From Lepisosteus oculatus (Eukaryota; Chordata; Actinopteri; Semionotiformes; Lepisosteidae): DNA of 64,000 nucleotides. The stretch spans positions 13,263,001-13,327,000 of the forward strand of contig NC_090703.1 of assembly GCF_040954835.1 (NCBI RefSeq), written 5' to 3'. Under the pieces are notes generated by a model. It was not told the DNA's origin and did no database searches. It saw only the letters and a list, made by a program, of their open reading frames with translations. The position numbers and the translations under genes are program-made. This document shows positions 12,601 to 24,335 of this stretch, in pieces (the first letter of the stretch is position 1; each line of letters opens with the position of its first letter).

Positions 12601-15600
12601 TGAAATGTATAAAACATGAGAAATCTATCAATGCGTTATCAGACGGCTGCTTACTCCAGTTAAGGATCATGAAAATCTGCCTTCCTTTACCAGAAGCTTC
12701 TTTTCAAAGCGACAGTAGATTGATTACTTGCAAACACACACACAGAAATCAAATCTGGGACAAAAGGTAGCTGCAGTAACAGCCACACCATCATGCTTCC
12801 CAAAATATTTTCCACTCATCAAAGTACTAAACGTATGAAGAGCTATACATTGTCACTGGAAAATCCATGCAATTTGCAGAGGGGTAGGAGTAAACTTTAA
12901 CACATCTGAGTCAAAAATCATGCCTTAGCTTTACCTTTGAAAATGAAGCATAGACAGTAGCAATCTAGGAATGAGAGAAAGCTCCTCTGTATGTCTGATG
13001 ACCCATACCTATCTGCTTCTTACCAAAGGAGAGTTCAGAATCAAGCAGATATCTATAATATACTGTAGAACTTGGGTATGGATTTTAATTTTTGAGACAT
13101 TTATCAGCTGGCAAGAGGAGCAAATTCTGAAGGTACTGTGTTTTACAATTCTGGTAAAATATTAATTTAAACAAGAATCATTATTACTTTTTAAATTAGA
13201 ATTCAGTTAATTTGATGCATTCCACTTGGTACATTATACACAATATAGCTCTTTGTTGCTTTTTATTGAAGAAACCTCTCACGGTTTATTTTTTAAAAGA
13301 TGCTCCAAATGAAAGGCACACACATGTACTCTCAAAACATTTCTTTCAAAATTGTGTCCTGGCCTCACCTTGCCGTGCCTGGGTTTCAGATGTAATATTT
13401 CAAAGTATTTCCTGTTGAAATTACTTATGAAACAAGCTTCTATAGAAAATGTGGAGCACAAGCTTGTGTTTCTCCTGAGGCCTCTACGAGACATAACTGA
13501 AGTAACTGGAATCCAGGGCAGAACAGTGTCACTTGTCTTGATACAAAAGGAGGTTGCACCTCAACAAAGACACAGAAAATGTCAAATCCCTGCACTCTTG
13601 TATACTGTATATTGAACTCTGAGCCCTGGAGCTTTCAGGAATTTGTGTTTAAGAACATCTGAGACCTGTATTTCAACTATATTTTCTATTTTACTTGTGG
13701 TGAATAGAACAAAAACAGCAACAAAAGAGTGGTGAAGAAAATAACAGAATACCAAACTGCAATAATTCTGTAGTTAGACATTTGCTGCTGAGAAAACTGT
13801 GTGGAAGTCCCATTCAAGTAGTACATTGTGTTTAAAAAATTTCTGTTAAGTACAGTATAAGGGCTAATTATATTGAATAGGGAATAATACTCTATGAATA
13901 TATTCTAGGTTATGAGGAATGTACTTTAATATGTTATCCTTGATTTAAAATATTAATTTTATCTCATTCACCTTCACGTCTGAAAACTGAAAATACAAAT
14001 CAGTACAAAATCTCAAAATTTCCTATTTCCATATTTTTGAATGATTTGTGCAAAAAGTACTGTTTACGGGAATGAAAATTCTCCTGGAGTTGCTTCTCCC
14101 ATCAGACGATTGGAGTCCTTCTGTACCTGTATATCCGTCATGGTAGCTGGGTTCACAGTTTTGGTTTTTTGCAGCATTTTCATTGCAATCATTACCAGCT
14201 GTCTGCAGACAATATGCACTGAAGTTGCTGCATCACCTCGTGGCCTGCAGTTATATATTGCTTTAATCAATATAGCCTAGGCAAGCGATTGTAAGATTTT
14301 TGGCAAATTAGCGCCAATCCTCTCTTTAGGTCTTCTTTTCCCCCACATGATTGTGTGTCTTAATGAAGAGTAAAGCTGAGCTGTGGATTTAGTTCTCCTC
14401 TCGTGTGGCTGTGCAAGGTGCCACAAGACACAAAGGCCAGTCCTCACGCTCTCCCTGGCGGTATAACTGCAGCCCTCTACTGCAGCCCAGCTAATTAATT
14501 AAGAGAGAATTGCCAGCACAAAATGTAATCCAGTCAATAATGCTACACAACTCAGAGGATTTGCTGTCTACACCCTTCTCGTTCCAAGGTCTGGAAATCT
14601 GCTTAAACTGTTCACAATGATAATAAGCTCATTGATTCTCTGCCCATAAAAATCTCTACTTATTGCTCCTTCGGTGAAAAATGTTATGCTGCATTCACTG
14701 AATTTAATTAACCAGACCTTAAAGAGTTTCAGAAGGTCCGGGTGATTAGAGTTTTCTACTCTTATGAATCTCAGTAAGACGAGGCTACAACAAGTACAAC
14801 TGAAGGATTCACCTTGGAATTCAAGATTGCTTCTCTATACACCTGCAGTACCATTCTTTCAATTAGAAGGAAATCTCCTGAGGAACATCCTGCACTCCCC
14901 ACTACACATGCTTACATCAAAGTTAGACTTCTTGTGAGGATTTCATTGACTTTCTAACATGGCAGGTTGTCTTTGAAGTCATACTCACAAGTTGCAGTGC
15001 AGCATGTTGAGAGGTGACTCATTTTCTTGTCTTTAGCTTTGAGTAGAAAAAGTATCCACAATATTAAATGCAAATTTAATTTCCCTCATCTGTTGCTTGA
15101 ATTACAGAAAAGAAACAATGGCGGAAATTGACGTCCTTTTCTATTGTTGTTAAAATGAATGGGTTTTGAAATGATTGAAATATAGTCCTCACGAAAGTGA
15201 GTTAATAAAAAGAGGCCTTCTGTTGGGCAAAATAATTCTATATTTATATTGGGTGCGCTGTTTACAGGTGAGAGAGCAGATGATGTTGAGGCCTTGTGTC
15301 CCCAAGTCAGAAGCATAATGGCCTTTTTGTTTTGTGTTATGAGAGTAAAGAGTGTCAGCATTCCAGCACCACAGTGAGGTGGAAAAAGTTCTACAACTCA
15401 ACAGCTGTCCTCAGCTGAATTCTGGAGGACTATTGAATCAAGAAGCCCAAAATCAAAATATCAAGGAGATAATTAGTGGAAAAATTAAACATAGTGTCAA
15501 AAAATGAAAGAATGGGAATGATGGCATTCTTTAGAATGTATAGCTTCAGACAGGGAGTAAAAAGCCCCTTGGGAAAACCAGTTTAAGCATGGCAGGAGAG

Positions 15601-16930
15601 TGTGGTGAATCACACTGTCCAAGGCACAACACTATGAATATTTCCCTCAGGGCCTATGTGTCAGAAAAGGTTATCAACTATTATTTGATTAAGCACTGAC
15701 ATTATAAACCATAGAAGAAATAACACTCATTAAAATGAGTAAATTGTATAGTAGACCTAACATACTGTAACTGGACCACATTCATAATCTATGCCATTTT
15801 TCTCCATATTGTTGAAGCAAAACAATAGAACTGTTATGTGTCACACAACCTGTCCTATTTTAAGAGGCTCTGATGGGCATCTTAATTTTGTTTTTCGGAA
15901 TTTGCAACATCGGGATATTTTTTTTATTGTGTGAGTGTGAGCCTAGCCTCATGGCAAATGGAAGTAGAAATGACTTAATGAGACTTGGTTGTCTTGGTCC
16001 TTGACAGTCACAAAAGGACGATCGATTCAAATGATTACGTATATACAGTAGCTCGTCGGCAAAATAGATCATTTCTTATACAAAACACCTGACACCTCAA
16101 ACAAAATATAATACATGAGATTCTTTACTTTCCAAAGATCCTGGTGTTCCAGAATTCCCTGTCTTAACTGCATTCACCCGAGTGAACACACTGACATCAG
16201 GGGCAAACTGGCCACAGCAAAACCAAGGATGTCTGGGACACCAGTAAACCAGGTGTGAAGTTGCTAAGATCATCAGTAACTCCTTTAAGAGACAAGATAT
16301 CTGACCTTTCTTCAAAAAGGCAAGATAAATAACAACACTCTAGCTGATTCACAAGCCTGTTTCTGGCATGGTTCCCTGTTTCTCAGAAAAGCAAAAGGTT
16401 TCATACTGCTGCAGCACTACAGTATATTGGCTGTTATCAAACAATAGTGAAATACATTCGAAACTTGTATGTATAACTTTTTTAAATTAAAACAAATTGG
16501 TAAACGAGTTTATTCGAAAGTGAAATTCCCTGCCTAGGCTTTAACATGTTTCTTATCAGTATCTCTGTGATGAAGAAGCTTTATAATGTTACGGGTGTAA
16601 TCCTAATTGTGCAAGAGTCTATGTCAAGGATTTCGAGGAATGCTGTTCCAGAAATACCCATTGGTTTGTGGGGGGATACATTTTGCAGCTATGACAGCTT
16701 TTTCAAGTATTTATATCTGACAGTCAGCAGAAAAAGAAGACTAAACTTCGTAGCATTGTACAGCCTACTGTTCTTTTTAATTGACATCCGGCGTTTCTCC
16801 TCGTTATATACTTTCCTGGTGTAATAAGTTTTTTTTTTTGGTTGTAGTTGTGCCCCAAGGCAGGCAATAAGCCTTTCAGAAGGTTTTTTAAACAGCCAAA
16901 TAATGATCATTCGTACGAATAAATTAAACC
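9656..16930. other. Long non-coding stretch upstream of the candidate FRMD6 promoter
   Basis: No gene was recognised. The longest frames (161 codons at 9623-10108, 138 at 10850-11266) are low-complexity AT-driven readings rich in F, I, Y, N and K, without domains. The part at about 14400-14780 has a less repetitive, balanced composition with TTAATTAATTAA-type homeodomain core sites (near 14493), and would be my first choice to test for conservation. The rest is featureless to me apart from frequent TACTGTA heptamers. Confidence 0.5.
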
Positions 16931-16934
16931 AAAA

Positions 16935-17518
16935 TCAAAACTTGAACTGCGCCAAGTTCTAGCGCCAAGGCGCAGTATAGATTATTCCCATCTTTCTGAA
17001 AGTGGGAGGCGCTTGGGGGTGTTTTTTCAGCGTAGTAGACTTCCAAAATGTGTGCAGCAGCACAGCTAGAGCAGCCAGGCGAGGGATGACAGGCAGAGTT
17101 GGACGCTACTAAACTCACTTCTTCGGGGGTGAAGTAAAAATCCGTTGTTTTCGTTTCATCCTATCGGATGCACCTGGCAAAATCGCACTCTCGAGATCGA
17201 TGAGCGACTCTTAATTGATATGCTACGCATCGGTCCGGAATTCGTGCAAGGAGACGGACAACTTGAAACGAGTTCAAATCCGATTTTTTCCCCTTGCCGT
17301 CAATGGGTGAAGTGTTCCTTCCTCCAATTCCACATGTTGTATTGTGCTGGGAAGCTGTTTGCCAGTAGATATGTGGCACTACAAGCAAGCGACTTGGTCT
17401 GCTAGGAATTTATAAAGTGTTCTTTTTCTCAAAAGGAAAATTCATCAGAACAAAACTTAACTGATTTACATGGATTTTGCAGTATTATGCAAAAGTAGGA
17501 TTTGCTGATTACTAAAAG
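16935..17518 (+). promoter_or_regulatory. FRMD6: CpG-dense patch with exon-like 3' end: candidate FRMD6 promoter and leader exon
   Basis: About 23 CpG dinucleotides fall in some 360 bases (16945-17305), whereas the flanking kilobases are strongly CpG-depleted. This is the usual mark of an unmethylated vertebrate promoter. About 200 bases downstream is a perfect splice donor, AAAAG|GTAAGT, with the cut after 17518. A leader exon is required upstream of the acceptor at 37481, and this is the best donor candidate on the + strand; the intron would be about 20 kb. The exact start site cannot be read from sequence. The island could instead serve an unannotated antisense transcript. Confidence 0.45.
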
Positions 17519-20500
17519 GTAAGTTCTCTTTTAATGACCGTTGTTTTATAGCATTTTTTTCGGCAGTGTGTGAACTAGTATGTTTGCTTTTAAGAGGAGG
17601 ATACTGTATATGGTATTTCTTTCCAGTTAGCTTGTTTTTGACAAGTTCTAACAGTGTGCTCCCTGTTTCGGAATTCTGTGTTACTTCGTACAGCAGCCCG
17701 CGCTTATCTTTAGAGACCTGCATTCGGGAAATAGCTCCATTTAAATCAAGCATAAAAACCGTCAAGTTTTCACGCAGCTATTTAGTATCTTAGTTTAAAT
17801 TCCATTCATTTGTAATAGAATGGGTTGGGTAAAAATACAAATATCACTAGATTGGAAGTTGACTAAATTGACCGAAAATTGATGCTTTTATATATTATTT
17901 TCTTTGAATATCGAAGTTCAAAATGCCTAAGGCGCTTTATGCATTAATGCATTTGCTGCAGAACCAGATGGGTTGTTTTCCTTCTAAACATTGTAAGAAG
18001 TCATTTAGTCAATTTTATTTGATGTTTATATTGCTATATTTAAAATCATTAGTTGTCTACACTAGGACCTTGAACTAGTATAAAATAGATCATCTCGGTT
18101 TACATCACTCATTATTTTAGAATAACCTACGTAGTAGATCACTGGAATAAATTATGGTATAATAACCACTTTTTTGACGAAATTATAGTGTGTTTGTCAT
18201 TAGTTTTTTGGCTTGTGTTTCAGGATCAAAAGCGAAGCAGGAAATTATGTAACTTTTGGATACATTTTACTTTCATCTGTAAGCCTAACGGATGTGTGAT
18301 GTATTTGTTCATTGTAAATGATTCAAAGGACATTTCCAAAAGGTTACGGTCTGTGTCTTGGTGTTTGTAAGAATTTGATTGTTATTACTGAGAAAATGTG
18401 CAGGAGCTCTTCCTAGCTTGTAAAAGTTATTTTCATCTCGAGTCCAAATGTCTTTTATCACACGTTTGTTTTGAACAGTGACCCACACGGTTTGTGGTCA
18501 TGTTTGTAACATCTTTTTTGTGTTTTTACATAGTATTTTTGAAGTATAGCAAGAACTTAAAGTCCTTAAACCAGAGATCATATACAGTAGCCGCCCCCAT
18601 CTAATTATTTCAGTAATGACAGCAGTCTAAGCACACCATCAGGAAATTTGTGGCCGCTTTCTGGAAACGGGTTTTTAGTTAAGAAGAACAGACCTAACAG
18701 ATAGTAGTTTTTTTAGGATATAGTCAGCGATTGGTTTTTGTTCTAATTAAATGTACGTAATCACTGTAGTGAGACCGTGGCTATGTATTGACACAGTATT
18801 AACCATTTTTACATCGTTGAAATCATAAGACAGTATTCGTGATCTCACATAGCTTTCAAGTTATTGCAGGTGTCACTTCAATTACTGGTGCTTCGGCACA
18901 GTTTGTTATTTCTGTCATTTTTAGGGGGCCAAGAGACGTATTTGCTGGAATTCTTGTTTCTTTTCAGATTGTTGTTATAGATTTTTTTCTTGCAATGGAA
19001 GAGTTTAAATTACCAATATCTCAATTAAATTCACAGGCAAATACGCTAAAATCTTACTCTGAGGTTGTTTACTGGAAAGATTTGGAAAAGGGAAATGTTT
19101 TCAAATGTTAGGAAGGTTTTGAATGAAGGTGAGTTATTTTTCGATAACGACGATGTAATTAAAGGACAGTGTGGCTGCAAACTACGATAAGAGTCCTTAA
19201 TTGGAAGCTGAAATCGTTTTATGTTCTAACTGTAATATGAATCAGCATGGGGTGTGTTCTTTGTCTTTATTGTCACCTGTTCAAGTAAGGTATTGAATAG
19301 GTCACACATTGGTACCGTCATGCCCTGTTAATTAGTTAGAATCTAAAATTGTCTTGGTATAAGTCACGTGAAGTTTTTGATTAGCTGCTCAAATGCAAAG
19401 GTTTTTTGAAACAACATTTAAATTGTTGAAAAATCTCTACACTTTATGACTGATGTCACTGATTAAAAAAATAGATGCAGGGAGTGTACTTCTCTGTTAG
19501 TTTATTCCGCTGTGTTGCTGAGTTTTCCATAGAAGAATGTGAATGGGTCATCAGGCCTGGATACAGAGGTGGAAGTTACAATTTCAGAGTAACTCGGTGG
19601 ATCTTATAGTAGTCTTTAATCTGGTAGACTGTGCTTATTATCAGAATGAACGTATTGTACATCTACAGTATACCATTGTGCAATCACAGTTTGTGGTTCA
19701 ACAGAAATCTTGTTTGTTCTGTCTACGATCTCAGTGAGAGTTTTTGTGCGCCATCATCTAGAAAGTTTTATAAATGTCTAAAACAATATTTTTTTTTAGT
19801 CCACTAGATGATAACTCCTTGTTATTTTAAGTGGTGAGTTCATTTCAGGTGTATTTAATGTATCTAAATAGTATCCATACTCAATGTAGTAATCCAGAGT
19901 TTAGAATGATCAAAGCCTTATGCGGTTAAAGAGAAATGCACATTATGGACGAATTAAAGGAAGGACAGGGTTTGTTACTGTGAATTAAGAGTAACAGTAC
20001 AGCATTGATCTGTGTAAACTGGTTAAATATTGTCAGTTCATATGCTGTTATTGAAACTGAACGTGTTTCCACGTGCAAAATCAGGCCTGCAGACTAGTGA
20101 GTTTGGGATAGCTTCAGTCCAGTTAGCCTTATGTGCTGTCCTTTGTTTTGTACTTGCTGTAGTCAAAGTATTTTTCACAACTGTCCATCATAGACTCAAA
20201 CTTTTGGCCTGCTGCTTGGTGGTACTTCTGTCAGAAGCAAAAAAGGAAGATGACATAAAAACATAATTATTAAAGAAACTGTATTGATGTTTATGATGTG
20301 GTAAATTTGTTTTTTAATCTATCATTCTTGTTGCTGTTGAAAGGTAAAAATTTAGTTATACAGTCCATGGCTTCTCTCCTTCCTTTCTACCACAGAGTAC
20401 AGTTTAGGGGATTAGTCATTGGTGTTGGTGAAACTGCAAGTGGCTTCAGTATTCAGGAATGCTAGACATTTCCTCTCTGTGGTTTCTTGTTCTTCGAATA

Positions 20501-23500
20501 TTTTACCAACATCATGATCTTATGTTTTGCGAAGGGGGGGCAGGTTCCATCTGGGAGAGGGGATGATGTTTTCGTTTTCCAGTAGTTATGTCGTCTTCTA
20601 CATTAAATGTTTGTCTGGAGGAAGGGAACATTATTTTCTGAGTGTTGGCTCCTAAATGTTGGAGGTAGAAATGTTTATTAATCTGCTCCGGGGTTTTTAA
20701 ATATTTTAATTTAGATTTGCACCATTCTCTGGAAATATTAACATCTTACCCTTCCGCCTGTTAATTCCTGTCCATCCAATTTGATTGCTTATTCAAGTCC
20801 CTGTTATCTCATTAAAATCTATTACCACTCTTAAAACAAGGTTTCCTTCTTTCTGTCCTTCGACAACTCTCCAGTTTGCATAGTCTAACATGAGTTATAT
20901 TGTAGATAACCTGTATCTACATTTGCTTTTCCAAATTTCTCCTATCTCATTATGACATCTCCCATGTGTTCTTCTAAATCAGGAATTGCCTGTTTCCTGT
21001 TTTACACTGCAGTCTCTTCACTGTGACTAATGCATACCAATGTTAATACTGTATATATGAAAACTGTGCGTTTCAGTTTTCAGTATTGATAATCTGCTAG
21101 TGGATGTTGTTTCACCTTGTCAGGTAGTCATCTGTTTCCGTAAGGTTTTGAGGTTAGATGAATTTGTGTGTAATTTAAATCAACCCTCTCATTTTTGGGG
21201 AAATATTTCCTTTTAAGAGTTTGATCAAATAAACCTGCTTCCATTCACACACTGATTTTTTTCTTAAAAATTGCTGAGCTGAAATATTTTCCTTAGGAGC
21301 AGGATACACAAACGCATTGTACTGTAAAAACCTTGCCGTTTTTTTTTGGTGTTTTGCATTTGTGGAATTTATTGGAAGAAGTGATTTGAGGAGAAATTAC
21401 TTTCACACTTCAGGAAATAGATGCACGTGGCAGTTGACAGCAGGTTTAGTGCAGGTCTCTTGTTCAGTTGTAAAAAAATGACTCCAGCCATTTCTCTGTG
21501 CAGTATGGGATTAGGTTTTGCTGCAGTACAGGCATAAAACATGATCTGTTGGACACTGGAGGTGTAAATCGTATGATTTGTAAAGCATACACGTTTTTCA
21601 CACTGAGTTTTTTTTCTTGGGTCACTTGTCAGAACAATTAATAAGTCGTAAAAGCAGAACGCATTGTGCTTTCTTATCCCTACTCTGTGAAGGTGTATTC
21701 CCTGAAGTCCCTCTGGGATTGTTACTTCAGGTATCCTTGGAGCCATTTAAAAGAAGCAAGTGCTCTTTTATTTGACCTTTTTTTACAAGTCCCCCTAACT
21801 ATCTGGAGGTGTGTTCTGTGATCAAGTGAGCCACGCTATCCTGTGCCACATCCGAAACGTGCCCCCAGGACCAGATTATAAGAAATTCTTCTCTGGCTGA
21901 GAGTAAATTCCAGCCCTCTTTTCCAGACTCTTCTGACCTAGGGTCGTTTCAGTTCTGCCTGTTCTTTTTTTGTGTGCCTTTTTTAAAGCATTCCATCAAC
22001 ACAGTCACTCTCCCATTTTCTGGAACTGGCCAGTGTGCACCTTTACTGATAGGGATCATTGTTGGCCTCGGGCTGACCTTTCATGGCAAAATTACAGCAT
22101 TTGTCCGTGCTTCACAGATTTGCATATCAATCTGGGACAATTGACATTTTCTGATCAAGAGTAGTGTCCCACCACCTAGCTTCACAGGATGAGCTTGTCG
22201 GTAATTCATGTTTATGGCGTTAACTGTTCTTCAAGTAGATGGCAAGTTCATCAATTAAAAACCAAAAATGAAAAACCTTTCATTGAAGGGTTTCTTTAAC
22301 ATTTCCTTTTGTGTGAGTTAGAGTGAGATGAGGAGTTTACTACATAAGTGGTGACTTGCACCTCCAAAGTGCACGTTTAAGATGAAACTAGCTATTCTGT
22401 AGGACTCTTGACCTGTAAAATGGCAAAAAGTAACTTGCGACATCATACATAAGCAAGTGTGCTAATCCCGTCTCTTAATGGGGAGGTATTTGTGCCTCTT
22501 GTGTTTTGTTCACACCTGAAGTTACAGTATGTACAGTAGTAAATTTCTTCTGTTCCATGTTATAGTACCTTCAGCTTGTACTGTATAGTACTGTAGCTAC
22601 TCAAATGAAGACCACTATAAATACTGATATATTTGAAACACTGCCCTTGAAACATTTTCAAACAATTAAAACACTGCTCTTAAATAGCAGATATGTTATT
22701 ACAGTTGTTTTTAGCATACCTTTAGTGAAAAATATCTTATCTCTTATGCCACTTTGTCATCTATATCAGTGACTACAGATCTCCTGGTCCTATGTCGGAA
22801 GAAGGAATGACAGCTGCCAGCCATATACCGTAGTTGTTAAATTGTATTCTTAGTTTACATTGTAGTTAAATTCTTAGTAACTATTTGTGAAATACACAGT
22901 CAAGGATAAAAAGTTAGAAAGTACTGTCACGTTCTCTGATTTTACAGTTCACACAGGCTGATGCTGGGATTAGTAATTAAATCATTTGCAGAGCTGTGGC
23001 AGTGCAATCTGAAACTGTTATATTTCAGATTTCAGAATGCTTCAGAATCTTTGCTTCACTAATGCAGATCAACAAAGAGTCACAGCTGTTTATCCTCTGT
23101 ATACGGAGTTGTGCTTGGAACACATCAAATTTCCTTTTTCTTCTTTCTGTCAGAAAAAGGTGAGCAGTGACAAACACTCTACCTTCTAATGCACTAGGAT
23201 AGGAGCCCAGTCTCTAAAATTATTTTGTAATTTTACAAACATGAGTAACTGTCTGTGATATAATCTTACCAGACCTATTTTTTCCAGCCTGATGCAGAGG
23301 TAGGAACACCCTCTGGTTTCAGCCAATGCCAGTCCTTGTTGTTTGCTTTTCAGTACTGATTCAGGTATGTTTAACTTATGCACCCTAAAACAGTTCAGTG
23401 GATAAGTAAAGCTCTGCTTTTGACTGATGCTGGAACTGTGGAGAAAGGAAAGTAGAAATGGAGAATTACTATTAATGTCCACTCCTGTTGAACTGGTTTG

Positions 23501-24009
23501 GTTCTAAAACGGCTGAGTTTGGAAAGTGTGCTAACTTACTCATGCATTGAGAGACAGGAATGCAACGCTGAAGTTTGCATTGCACAAGGGTGAAACTATG
23601 TGACTAACTGGTGCGTGTTATGCTGAGACATGTCTGGAAGATTTGTCAGTTTAGGTGTGTAGTATTACTTGTTTTCCTTCAGAATCTTACTTCAATTGCT
23701 AATGTTAGTAATATTATATTTGACCTTTCCAGGGAGGCTCAGATCATACAGATAGACTCAAATTTGTCTTAGACAGAAATCAATGTTTGATCGTCTTTCA
23801 AGAAATATTTTGAATTGGGAAACGTTTTAAAATAAAATGTTCAGTTTTGCCGTAACAGATGTCTGCAATTGGTTTGTGAGGAGAATGTTTTTTGTTTTCA
23901 CAAAAGGAACCTGTCACTAATCAGACAGTTAAATATCACAGTTTATTTTTTCTTGGCTTCAGTTTATTTCATGTTTGTGTTACAGTGTTGTAATTAAATG
24001 CCATGGACT
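17519..24009 (+). other. Probable 5' part of FRMD6 intron 1 (or upstream flank), no gene seen
   Basis: The first few hundred bases keep moderate CpG density, as island shores do; after that the sequence is ordinary AT-rich DNA. No coding exon with credible splice sites was found. A 125-codon minus-strand frame at 21369-21746 has no recognisable domain. Whether this is intron depends on the candidate leader exon ending at 17518. Confidence 0.4.
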
Positions 24010-24335
24010 TTATTGCTAAAAATACAAGAACGTATAAATGAAAGGATGCCACTCAACCCATCTTACTCTTTCAGTTTTTAGCTCAAAGTGCTAATTGATC
24101 CAAGGGTTTCATCCTGCCAATTCTCTAAAGAAACCAGGATATCTGCTTCAGCGCCATGGCTTGGAAGCTTGTTCCATACTCCCACCTTTTACTGAAATGC
24201 CTGCTGGTCTGAGTTTTAAATGCACTTCCCTGTAGTCTCCGTAGTTTCCACATGGGATCTCTGGATCTTGTTTCACTGTTAATTCCAAAGAAGTCCACAG
24301 GTTTGACCTGTCAGTTCTTTTTCGTGGCTTTGAAT
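24010..24335 (-). mobile_element. Minus-strand copy of the LINE-like fragment family
   Basis: The reverse complement contains TGGGAGTATGGAACAAGCTT, then the equivalents of VEAD and a lysine-rich F-K tract, then GGATCAATTAGC and AAGATGGGTTGAGTGGC. This is the same order as the + strand copy at 6885-7285 and as a repeat that I recall as abundant in non-teleost fish genomes. It is a truncated 3' remnant with no intact frame. Confidence 0.5.

Noticed and set aside
17145..17405. 86-codon + strand frame in the CpG patch
   Set aside because: No domain; the patch is better explained as a promoter or leader exon.
21369..21746. 125-codon minus-strand frame
   Set aside because: No recognisable domain, no promoter or splice context; chance is likely in 64 kb.
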